Assembly (NCBI GenBank): GCA_023667695.1
Contig: JAMOZY010000026.1
Coordinates: 1-36,043, forward strand
Direction: 5' to 3'
Origin: Clostridium sp.
GTDB taxonomy: Bacteria; Bacillota; Clostridia; Lachnospirales; Lachnospiraceae
Length of the DNA: 36,043 nucleotides
The position numbers and the translations under genes are program-made. This document shows positions 8,087-15,370 of this stretch, piece by piece; position 1 is the first letter of the stretch, and each line of letters starts with the position of its first letter. The notes under the pieces were generated by a model, which had not been told where the DNA came from, did no database searches, and was given only the letters and a program-made list of their open reading frames with translations.

Positions 8087-9160
8087 TCATCTGCAAATCG
8101 GCGGTTGCTGTGCCGGCTGTTTTATTGCCTTTCCTGTAACATCCTCATATCTTTTCTGTAACTGTGCTTCGCTTAAATTAGTATTCAGATAATATGACTT
8201 TCCCTGACTGCTCCATTGGGTCAATCTAACATTATCAGGCAAATTATGTTCCGTTTCATATGCTCCAATAGCATTACAACGTATCCGTTCCGCAAGATAA
8301 GATTCTACATCCCGCTTAACTGTATCAAGACCATATGAATCACCGGAATAATTATGACTTTTCCCTTTCTGCTCTCCCGGCAGACAAACACTCATTTCAT
8401 TGGTTGTCAGATCATAAGATGCTGCTTTCTCACCAACAGAATTTTCAAGTGCGCCGCTTCCATCGCTGTAATGGGTCCACACATATCCATCTAAAATTGG
8501 ATGTGCTGCCATTTCCTTTTTAATTCCTAATTCCGCTTCGGACCTATAAGCTATACAGTATTTATCTGGAATGCTTTCCTGATTGCCATCATATTCAATG
8601 TACCATTTCGAATTGTCATATACGACATAGCCATTCTCGGAAAAAGCACACACATCATTTATCACGGCGTCTCTTCCTAATGCTTCATAATCGATATACA
8701 TTGCCAGATTCCCCATTGCTTCCAAATCATAGCCGCCTATTTCATGTACTATGTAGTATCCCAGGTCATATTCGTTATTCACATCCGGATATAAATCATA
8801 TGTGTCCAGGTTATAAGTCAGATTAATATATGCCTCCAAGCCATCTGTCTGGTACAAATCAATTCCGGAGCTTACTATTTCTTCAAACTTCTCCAGTTCC
8901 TCATCATCCAGTTCATTTAAGCGCCCTGCCAGATAATTAATCCGGTCAACACTTTCATATTCCTCAAGCTTTAAGTTCGGGATATCAATATCGTAATCTG
9001 TTATGAAATATTCTTCGTACTGATTATTGATACCAATCCGGTCAAATACTGCCTGCATCTCTTCTCTGGTTACCGGAAAGGATACCCATTCTCCTACCAG
9101 TTGGCCTTCATTGTATTTTCCTAAGTTTGTGACAAATGCATTGATTTTCTTTTCTTCCAT
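8087..9160 (-). CDS. ardA: ArdA-type antirestriction protein with C-terminal extension
   Basis: The first ~170 residues match ArdA proteins: 'NAFVTNLGKYNEGQLVGEWVSFP', 'EYFITDYD', a strongly acidic surface, and 'YDLGYYIVHEIGG' near the end of the domain. ArdA mimics DNA and inhibits type I restriction enzymes, protecting newly transferred DNA. At ~357 residues it is about twice the usual length; residues ~200-357 form an extra domain of unknown role. The start ATG at 9160 lies eight bases after GGAGG. The promoter, with 21-bp repeats, and a leader hairpin lie directly upstream. That layout is shared with the SpoVG-like and adhesin genes, so the three are probably co-expressed. Confidence 0.9.
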   Translation of the reverse strand: MEEKKINAFVTNLGKYNEGQLVGEWVSFPVTREEMQAVFDRIGINNQYEEYFITDYDIDIPNLKLEEYESVDRINYLAGRLNELDDEELEKFEEIVSSGIDLYQTDGLEAYINLTYNLDTYDLYPDVNNEYDLGYYIVHEIGGYDLEAMGNLAMYIDYEALGRDAVINDVCAFSENGYVVYDNSKWYIEYDGNQESIPDKYCIAYRSEAELGIKKEMAAHPILDGYVWTHYSDGSGALENSVGEKAASYDLTTNEMSVCLPGEQKGKSHNYSGDSYGLDTVKRDVESYLAERIRCNAIGAYETEHNLPDNVRLTQWSSQGKSYYLNTNLSEAQLQKRYEDVTGKAIKQPAQQPPICR

Positions 9161-9176
9161 AAGCTTTCCCTCCAAT

Positions 9177-9285
9177 AAAAAAGGGAAGACACGCTACATG
9201 TCTTCCCTGTGATTATATTTTTCCAATTTAATTGTACCACAATAAATAGTTCTTTGCAGTATGGAATTAGTTCTTTCCAGTCTGT
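9177..9285 (-). promoter_or_regulatory. Promoter, phased 21-bp repeats and leader hairpin for ardA
   Basis: Minus-strand boxes at 9269-9283 and 9248-9262 (period 21), then TACAAT 17 bases after AGAACT. The leader hairpin GGGAAGACA/TGTCTTCCC (9183-9207) is followed by TTTTTT and then the GGAGG of ardA. The region is clearly homologous to 806-914. The upstream box lies inside the 3' end of the preceding gene. Confidence 0.75.
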
Positions 9286-9560
9286 GAACGCCGCAGTATT
9301 TCTTCAACCGCCTTTCCTGTCTTATCTACCCTCCAATGCATATCACAGCATATTAAATAAATATACTCAAGCAGATTATCAATCGCATAGAGCCGCATAG
9401 AATCCGCTTCATCAAAATCCATCCGATTAACCTCTTCCACAATATTCTGCTTAAATACTATTTCAGCACATTTATTGAATATATTCTGTCTTGATGTTGC
9501 CAGCAGCATTTGCTCAAAAAATATGTATTCATTCTTTACCTTCTGTTTTACATCTAACAA
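9267..9560 (-). CDS. Small helical protein (DUF3848-like, tentative)
   Basis: A ~97-residue acidic, mostly helical protein with 'YIFFEQMLLATSRQNIFNKCAE' and 'IDNLLEYIYLICCDMHW'. It vaguely resembles the short DUF3848 proteins of Clostridia mobile elements, but I cannot confirm this. The start chosen is the TTG at 9560, eight bases after AGGAGG; another TTG at 9566 is too close. It is the last gene of the T4SS operon. Palindrome site 4 lies just upstream of its ribosome binding site, and its 3' end contains the upstream box of the ardA promoter. Confidence 0.6.
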   Translation of the reverse strand: MLDVKQKVKNEYIFFEQMLLATSRQNIFNKCAEIVFKQNIVEEVNRMDFDEADSMRLYAIDNLLEYIYLICCDMHWRVDKTGKAVEEILRRSQTGKN

Positions 9561-9581
9561 TTTCAAATCCTCCTATAATCC

Positions 9582-9596
9582 TGTTCATCATGAACA
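9582..9596. repeat. Dispersed palindrome site 4 (variant)
   Basis: TGTTCATCATGAACA: a perfect palindrome with compensating changes in both arms (CAT/ATG instead of CAC/GTG), followed by ACTTT. It lies 4 bases after the stop of the peptidase gene. The paired change argues that symmetry itself is selected. Confidence 0.85.
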
Positions 9597-9600
9597 ACTT

Positions 9601-10929
9601 TTATTCTTCTGACAGTTCCGTTTCTTCCGGCACTTCATAAGTAATGCTCCAGCAGTTCTTGAGTATCTCTGTAACTGTCTGATAATCCCATTCCGTCTCG
9701 GAATTTGACCGGCTAGCCGGATCTGCCACTAATATTTTTCCATCCTCTGTAATCCCCCGGATTGCCATAAAATGACCGTTCCCACGATACAATCCATTGC
9801 CAGTTCCATCACTCTTTCCCACACTGATGACCACCATCCCGCCTTCTGGAATGCATTCCAGTGCAGTCATCAAATCGTTTCCATGATTCACTGGAATAAG
9901 CCCATACCCTTCTGCTCCTCTTACAAAATACGACCACATAGTACCCACTCCATTAAAATAGAAACCATGCTCCGTCGCATAATCTGCAGCATCAATCGGT
10001 GTTATTTCCTGATTTGTCAATGTGGAAACGACGATAGCCATTGTAGTAGGTCCACATCCACAGACAGATATGGTAGAATCGCCGTATGAATAATCCGCCC
10101 AGGGCTCCTCATACTGACAATAATATACTACCTCCTGACCGCCTGCCAGTTGACCGATTGCTTCTCGTGTAGCAATTGGCACAATCACACTTACCAGTAT
10201 ATATATCAAGACCGAAGTCATTATAACAAAAAATAATAAAAATGTAATCAGCAGAAACAAAATACCCAAAATCACGGAAAGTCCCGGCAGTATAGCATTT
10301 GCCAGTGCCTTTATGGAATTGACATTTCTTACTGTTGCCACAAAATCAGCTGCCAATGATTTCATCATATGCTGTAATGTTTTTGGGGCCTGTCCCCGCT
10401 TCATGACATCAAGCATGGATTTCCGCCATCTGCTGAAGCGGTCCGAATGCTGTGATACTGCATTCGTCCCAACTTCTGCTGTCTTTCCAAATATATTGCC
10501 AACACCTGCTCCAACCAGCATCCCCGGAATGCCTCCGGCTGCTCCAACAACTGTACCGGAAGCAGTTCCCACAGCACCAGCAGAAGATGATACAACAAAA
10601 GAAACCGTTTGCTTTGTTGTCTCAGTCACGGTTGCCTGGGCAGTCTTTTTAACAGTTTCTGCAGCAGTTCTTCTCCCAATTTCAGTAGCTGCTTTGCCAG
10701 CCGTCTGCTTTGCTACCCCGGCTATCATTTCTTTTGCCGGAGCTTCTGTCGCTGCCTTCAAGGTCTTTGGAGTCTTTCCCTCTGTTTCCTTTGTGATAAA
10801 CTGCTGAACCCGCCTTTGTGCAATCTGCTTTGCAATCTCTGTATCTGTCCTGATATAATTTTCCTGCAGATGTTTTGCCTGTTCCTCCGATTCATCCAGG
10901 ACTACTTCCGCATTGTCCCTTTCCTCCAT
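9601..10929 (-). CDS. Membrane-anchored T4SS cell-wall peptidase, C39-like domain
   Basis: About 442 residues. A Lys/Glu/Ala-rich N-terminus (1-105) leads into a Gly/Ala-rich helix pair (~110-150), a membrane segment (~215-255, 'ILGILFLLITFLLFFVIM'), and an outer C39-like papain-fold domain. The domain has the nucleophile in 'VCGCGPTTMA' (near residue 290), His in 'GNGHFMAIRG', and a later 'VADP' as Asp. Gram-positive conjugation systems need a VirB1-type hydrolase to open peptidoglycan; most use lysozyme/NlpC-P60 modules, so a lone C39-like domain is less usual. It starts 7 bases after the virB4 stop, within the same operon. The hydrolase role is inferred from position and fold. Confidence 0.8.
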   Translation of the reverse strand: MEERDNAEVVLDESEEQAKHLQENYIRTDTEIAKQIAQRRVQQFITKETEGKTPKTLKAATEAPAKEMIAGVAKQTAGKAATEIGRRTAAETVKKTAQATVTETTKQTVSFVVSSSAGAVGTASGTVVGAAGGIPGMLVGAGVGNIFGKTAEVGTNAVSQHSDRFSRWRKSMLDVMKRGQAPKTLQHMMKSLAADFVATVRNVNSIKALANAILPGLSVILGILFLLITFLLFFVIMTSVLIYILVSVIVPIATREAIGQLAGGQEVVYYCQYEEPWADYSYGDSTISVCGCGPTTMAIVVSTLTNQEITPIDAADYATEHGFYFNGVGTMWSYFVRGAEGYGLIPVNHGNDLMTALECIPEGGMVVISVGKSDGTGNGLYRGNGHFMAIRGITEDGKILVADPASRSNSETEWDYQTVTEILKNCWSITYEVPEETELSEE

Positions 10930-10935
10930 AATACA

Positions 10936-13293
10936 TCATTCCTTTTCTGCATACTTATCCGGATCTGTATTCAATAGCCTGTAAATTTCCGTATTCTCCG
11001 GTATTTGATTATCCACTGGAATAATAACTTTTCCATGCTTCAAAAGTCCGGTTCCCGGTTCCGCATCCAAAACATACTGAAGCTGTTCATCCGTAAACCC
11101 AAGGTCTTTCAACGGCCCTATATCATCCTGTCCAAAGAGCCATAAGAATGCTGAGTTCCGAACCAGTTCCCTGCTCTTATCACTTTTGCATACATCTCCC
11201 GCCTGGTGTGTAATGCCTGTACAAAATCCGTAAAACTTTCGGAATTCACGCCACAAGGTATCCAGATATTCTGCGGACACATCATCACCCGTCAAACGAT
11301 GAGCTTCATCAATATAAATCATGGTCGCCTTACCCTTCTTAAAGTTTTCAAATACTCTTTCCCGTAAGCTCTCCATGATGGTCGTTATTGCTACCGGCTG
11401 CAAATCCTTTGAAATATTCCGAAGCCCATAAATAACCAAACGATTCCGGATATCCACATTCGTCTGCTTCGCAAACATATTAAGAGAGCCTTCTGTAAAA
11501 TAGGCAAGCTCCAGTGCCAAATCATCTGCAAGGGGATTCTGCATATTCAGTAGCTCCTGGCGGTACTCTACCATGGTTGGCGGACATTCCGGCGATTTCT
11601 TTCCGGTTACCCACGGAGCATATGTATTCCGCAAGGCCTGGTCAATAATGCTTTTATCTAATGCCGTCAGTTTATCCTGCCTGCACCGTACATGAACGGA
11701 CATAAGCCAGGAAACCTTTGATGCAACGATTTCTTCCGGCTTCATATCCTGTGGGAAATCAAAACCGTTGATATATGTATCCGAACCCGGTCTGACATCA
11801 ATATAAGTACCATTTAAGGCTGCTGCAATCTCCTCACATTCATTATTTGGATCAAAAATAATAATCTCATCTTCCTGATGCTGTAAGAAATGAAACAGCA
11901 TTTCCAGCTTCCAGTCCAAAGATTTGCCGGAACCCGGAACACCAAATATCCAGGCATTTCCATTTTTTAATGTGCGTCTGTCACCAAATACCGCATTCTT
12001 TGATAACTGATTAATTCCATAATATGTGCCTTGGGAAATACAAAGTTCCTGCGTGGTAAAAGGTATAAATACTGTCAATGCCCCGGATGTCATGGTCCGC
12101 ATCTTCTGAGCCTGACGGATGCCGATTGGCAGCGATGTATTTAGTCCCTCCCGCTGTCGATACCACATGATATCCAGAGTTACAGCTTCCTCATTTGCGA
12201 CATCTTTCAGTGACCTTGTTCTTTCATCCAATATTTCTTTATCCGGTGCAAAGACAAGTATCGTTACACCTACAAAAGAAATAGACATATTCCTCTTTTC
12301 AATATCCTCTCTGACTGCTTGGACATCATCTCTTTCATCCTGAACGGAAAGTGATATATCAGAAGAAAAATCCTGATTTCTGTTCCGGATTTTCTGTTGC
12401 TTTCGAATTTTATTCTGTACCGTCAGATATTTCATTTCGATAAGCTTTTTACTCTCGGTCCGGTCCATAGGTTCTACATCAACACTGATTATCATTCGAT
12501 AGGGAAGATCAAGCAGCTTCTGGATAAAGCGATCCGTAAGCTCTGTAGGCAGATTCTTTACATATAATGCCCGGCAATGCATCCGTCTGCCCAGTTCAAA
12601 AGAATCTTCATCAAAGTGAACACGCGCCGGTGCCAGGTCATTCAGAAAATCTCTTGCCGATTCTATCATTGCATCATAATCAAACCGGAAAGGAAGCTTA
12701 TCTTCATCTCCGGAATGATATATATCATAAAGAAGCTTGAAACGGCTTTCACAATTTAACGGCACCAGATAGCTTCCCAGCTTATGTAAGCTCTTTTGCA
12801 GGGAAGCCTCCAGAGATATAAAATAGTTCTTTGCCTCCTCATAAGAATTCCGGCGGACGGATAATGTAAAATATTCATTCCGTTCCATCCCCTGTTTTCC
12901 TTCCATGATGCGTTTCTGAATGATAGCATTTAATTCTTTCCGCAAAGAATCATACGCATCATCCCGATATGCCAGCAGAACATTCTCCTTAAATTCCTCC
13001 ATATCTACTTCATCATTTAAATAAGATATCTTATAACGGACATTCATGCCCTGTAATAACTTCATATATCTTACCAAAACGGACATCTGTTCTTCATCTC
13101 CCAGGATGTCATAATTAATATTGGCAAACCAGTATGTCTTGGAATATAAGCCCGGCTTTACTTCAAATATCCCATCTTCTGCCACGGCATAGATTTCAAT
13201 TAAATCCTGAACGGAATCCGGATTTGTTACCCTGCATTCATCCATCTTTCGATAATCAACCGTTTCTCTTTTACCAAAAAAATTAGCATTCAT
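10936..13293 (-). CDS. virB4: VirB4/TraE-type T4SS ATPase
   Basis: This is the 785-residue motor ATPase of the mating channel. Walker A is GVPGSGKS (near residue 450) and Walker B is MIYIDEAH (near 656), followed by 'ITHQAGDV' and 'RNSAFLWLFGQ', as in VirB4/TrsE proteins. The N-terminal ~330 residues form the usual membrane-associated platform domain. The ATG lies directly downstream of a GGTGGGAAAGG stretch and overlaps the 3' end of prgI by 11 bases. The length is normal and no key motif is missing. Confidence 0.96.
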   Translation of the reverse strand: MNANFFGKRETVDYRKMDECRVTNPDSVQDLIEIYAVAEDGIFEVKPGLYSKTYWFANINYDILGDEEQMSVLVRYMKLLQGMNVRYKISYLNDEVDMEEFKENVLLAYRDDAYDSLRKELNAIIQKRIMEGKQGMERNEYFTLSVRRNSYEEAKNYFISLEASLQKSLHKLGSYLVPLNCESRFKLLYDIYHSGDEDKLPFRFDYDAMIESARDFLNDLAPARVHFDEDSFELGRRMHCRALYVKNLPTELTDRFIQKLLDLPYRMIISVDVEPMDRTESKKLIEMKYLTVQNKIRKQQKIRNRNQDFSSDISLSVQDERDDVQAVREDIEKRNMSISFVGVTILVFAPDKEILDERTRSLKDVANEEAVTLDIMWYRQREGLNTSLPIGIRQAQKMRTMTSGALTVFIPFTTQELCISQGTYYGINQLSKNAVFGDRRTLKNGNAWIFGVPGSGKSLDWKLEMLFHFLQHQEDEIIIFDPNNECEEIAAALNGTYIDVRPGSDTYINGFDFPQDMKPEEIVASKVSWLMSVHVRCRQDKLTALDKSIIDQALRNTYAPWVTGKKSPECPPTMVEYRQELLNMQNPLADDLALELAYFTEGSLNMFAKQTNVDIRNRLVIYGLRNISKDLQPVAITTIMESLRERVFENFKKGKATMIYIDEAHRLTGDDVSAEYLDTLWREFRKFYGFCTGITHQAGDVCKSDKSRELVRNSAFLWLFGQDDIGPLKDLGFTDEQLQYVLDAEPGTGLLKHGKVIIPVDNQIPENTEIYRLLNTDPDKYAEKE

Positions 13294-13663
13294 CCTTTCC
13301 CACCTTCTTTCCCTTGCCTATTGCACAAAACCAAAATTTACTTTCTACTGCTTCTTTCTCCGGGCATTCCGTTGATTTATACTCATACTCTCCATTTATT
13401 CCTGTCTGTTTTTTTGCCCGGGAATATTCATCATATGTCATACCGTGTTTCTGATACATTCCCAACCATGCGATTGGCAGAACCAGAAATACCACAAGAT
13501 AAACTGCAATCTTAGAATCTAATCCCAGCACAATATTTAAGACAAATATAAGCGGCACCCCTATGGCAAGCGCGATAACTGCCATAATCTTTTGTCTGGC
13601 ATTAAACATGTACAAGCCACCATTTTTTATTTCATCCAAATCCTTATTAATCTTTATCTGCAT
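13283..13663 (-). CDS. PrgI-family T4SS membrane protein
   Basis: A 126-residue protein with two closely spaced membrane helices (~25-45 and 50-70, 'VIALAIGVPLIFVLNIVLG' and 'IAVYLVVFLVLPIAWLGMY') and the PrgI-type motif 'MTYDEYSRAKK' after them. PrgI/TcpE-type proteins are inner-membrane parts of Gram-positive conjugation channels and normally precede virB4, as here. The start is the ATG at 13663 after AAGGAG; the frame upstream reads through palindrome site 5 and has no separate ribosome binding site. Confidence 0.88.
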   Translation of the reverse strand: MQIKINKDLDEIKNGGLYMFNARQKIMAVIALAIGVPLIFVLNIVLGLDSKIAVYLVVFLVLPIAWLGMYQKHGMTYDEYSRAKKQTGINGEYEYKSTECPEKEAVESKFWFCAIGKGKKVGKDEC

Positions 13664-13686
13664 ATAGATATTCTCCTTCCGAATCC

Positions 13687-13701
13687 TGTTCACCGTGAAC
13701 A
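13687..13701. repeat. Dispersed palindrome site 5 (virB6/prgI gap)
   Basis: Exact TGTTCACCGTGAACA followed by ACTTTT. It lies 4 bases after the stop of the VirB6-like gene and ahead of the prgI ribosome binding site. Confidence 0.9.
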
Positions 13702-13705
13702 ACTT

Positions 13706-14632
13706 TTAGTGCAGCAGCCACTTTTCAAGCAGAGCTTCACTTCCTTTTGCCGAACCGACTGTAAGGCAACAAGTAAACATCATTGTCACAATGCGCAGCA
13801 GCATAATCATAAAATCATTTTCCATTAGTGATTCCAGCTCTGGAATGCCTCCGGACAATACAGCATTGCAAAGTACAATCATTATGAGCATTGCCACTGA
13901 TTCCAAAGCCAGGATACACACATATTTGCCATACATCATTCCAACCCGCTTCAATTCCTGTGGTCCAATCACTGTAGAAAATGCCAAAGAACTGAAAGGA
14001 ATAATGCAGTACAGCTTCAAATACCGATAATAAACGGTATATAGCAGAATACCTGCGCAAATCACCATGACAATCATGCATATGAGTGAAACCAGGAATA
14101 AAATCAAATCAAGGATTAGGTGAAAGCCATCCACATTATTTTTAAAACTTTCATAGGCCTGTACGATAATCATTTCATCTATCATAAGATTTCCAAGGTC
14201 ACTTTTCGTCACCATCTGCACAAGGGCAAATCCCATACGGAAAATCTGTGTTACAACTGCAGCTGAATTTGTTATTAATACCTCCCCTAATGCCAAAGGC
14301 AGAAATAACCGGATTACACCCCAGAAATTCAGTTCTTTCCTTTGTTCTTCAAAAGATTCGTAGTATATATTGTAGATAAAGAACAATACAAACAAAATAG
14401 CAGCTACACCTGTAAATGCAGTAGAAATGGACTGGACAATCTCCAGACCACTTCCCCCTGCAAATTCTTCCAAATCCATGCCCAGCAGTTGGAATGTCCA
14501 TGCCATCACCTTATTCCATATCCTTATACCGAACAATTGCAAGAAATATGCATACTCATCAAATACAAACATCTTATCAAGAAGCTCCATGAGTAATTCA
14601 TAAACACTTTCCTGAATAGCAATATCTCCCAT
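13706..14632 (-). CDS. VirB6/TrbL-like polytopic channel protein
   Basis: The 308-residue product has about six hydrophobic segments, including 'FTGVAAILFVLFFIYNIYY', 'LILDLILFLVSLICMIVMV', 'ILALESVAMLIMIVLC' and 'IMLLRIVTMMFTCCLTVGSA'. It lies between a VirB2-like and a PrgI gene. This is the size, topology and position of the VirB6-like component in Gram-positive T4SS clusters. The sequence is too divergent for a closer family call. The start follows GGGGTGATG and lies 15 bases from the preceding gene. Confidence 0.8.
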   Translation of the reverse strand: MGDIAIQESVYELLMELLDKMFVFDEYAYFLQLFGIRIWNKVMAWTFQLLGMDLEEFAGGSGLEIVQSISTAFTGVAAILFVLFFIYNIYYESFEEQRKELNFWGVIRLFLPLALGEVLITNSAAVVTQIFRMGFALVQMVTKSDLGNLMIDEMIIVQAYESFKNNVDGFHLILDLILFLVSLICMIVMVICAGILLYTVYYRYLKLYCIIPFSSLAFSTVIGPQELKRVGMMYGKYVCILALESVAMLIMIVLCNAVLSGGIPELESLMENDFMIMLLRIVTMMFTCCLTVGSAKGSEALLEKWLLH

Positions 14633-14647
14633 ATCATCACCCCGGTT

Positions 14648-14917
14648 CTATTCGATTCCTAAAAAAGTCAAAATCCATCCAATACTGGCAATTGCCAAAG
14701 AACCCAGCACACGTTGTCCTGCATCCCACATCCCACTATTATCTTTTGCATTTAATGCGCCAAAAAAATCGACTATATTTTTTATTAAATAAATCGTACC
14801 TACTACAGCTACTGAGGCAATAAGCAAATCCTTCAACAATATAAGGGGTTGTAAAAAAGCATATTGACCAGTAGCTATAACCGGCATTAATATCTTTCTT
14901 ATTATTAAAATTTTCAT
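14648..14917 (-). CDS. VirB2/TrbC- or Maff2-like small membrane protein
   Basis: About 89 residues with two membrane helices (~25-48, 'LLIASVAVVGTIYLIKNIV', and ~68-86, 'VLGSLAIASIGWILTFLG') joined by a short loop containing 'NSGMWDAGQR'. This topology and its place between ssb and a VirB6-like gene fit the pilin-like VirB2/TrbC or Maff2 class. The ATG at 14917 lies six bases after GGAGG and is preferred over the ATG at 14923, which abuts it. Confidence 0.7.
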   Translation of the reverse strand: MKILIIRKILMPVIATGQYAFLQPLILLKDLLIASVAVVGTIYLIKNIVDFFGALNAKDNSGMWDAGQRVLGSLAIASIGWILTFLGIE

Positions 14918-14929
14918 AGTCATCCTCCT

Positions 14930-15370
14930 TTAATTAAATGGTAATTCCTCTTCGCCTTCCGGAATCGTCATAAAGCCATCCTTTGCAGCTTCACCTGGTG
15001 CCGGTCTGGTTCCTTCCGGATAAGAAGCATGGTTCTCAGCAGCATTCTTACTCTCTGCAAAATCAATTTCTTCCACGATAACCTTTACGGAATAAACCTT
15101 CTGTCCTTCCTTATTCGTATAATTGTCATTCTGTACCCGTCCGGAAATTATAATCTGACTGCCCTTTCTTAAATACTTTTCTACAAAATCCGCCTGTCTG
15201 CCAAAGACCGTACAATTAAAGAAATCCGCTTCCGGCTCTCCTTCCCGCTTCCATCTCCGATTAACTGCAAGAGAGAACCTTGCAATCGCAATCTGGTTTT
15301 CCCCCTGTGAATATCGAATTTCCGGGTCTTTGGTAAGCCGTCCCATTAATATAATTTTGTTGAACCCCAT
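14930..15370 (-). CDS. ssb: Single-stranded DNA-binding protein
   Basis: A 146-residue SSB with the OB-fold signature 'NKIILMGRLTKDPEIRYSQG', 'FSLAVNRRW', 'FNCTVFGRQADFVEKYLRKG' and 'ISGRVQND', and an acidic tail ending EEELPFN, comparable to the usual DDDLPF tip that recruits partner proteins. ICE-borne SSBs protect transferred single strands. The gene overlaps the 3' end of the adhesin gene by 25 bases and starts after GAGGAGG. The tail before the tip (PG-x-A-x-K-DGFM-x-x-PE) is shared with the double-SpoVG protein at 52-786. Confidence 0.95.
   Translation of the reverse strand: MGFNKIILMGRLTKDPEIRYSQGENQIAIARFSLAVNRRWKREGEPEADFFNCTVFGRQADFVEKYLRKGSQIIISGRVQNDNYTNKEGQKVYSVKVIVEEIDFAESKNAAENHASYPEGTRPAPGEAAKDGFMTIPEGEEELPFN

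Noticed and set aside
813-9207. The two GGGAAGACA hairpins as transposon ends
   Set aside because: Both are homologous leaders in the same orientation directly upstream of ribosome binding sites; the DNA between them is a normal conjugation gene set.
10313-10807. 164-codon plus-strand frame opposite the C39-like gene
   Set aside because: It is antisense to a repetitive Ala/Thr/Lys-rich coding region, which opens the opposite frame; no ribosome binding site.
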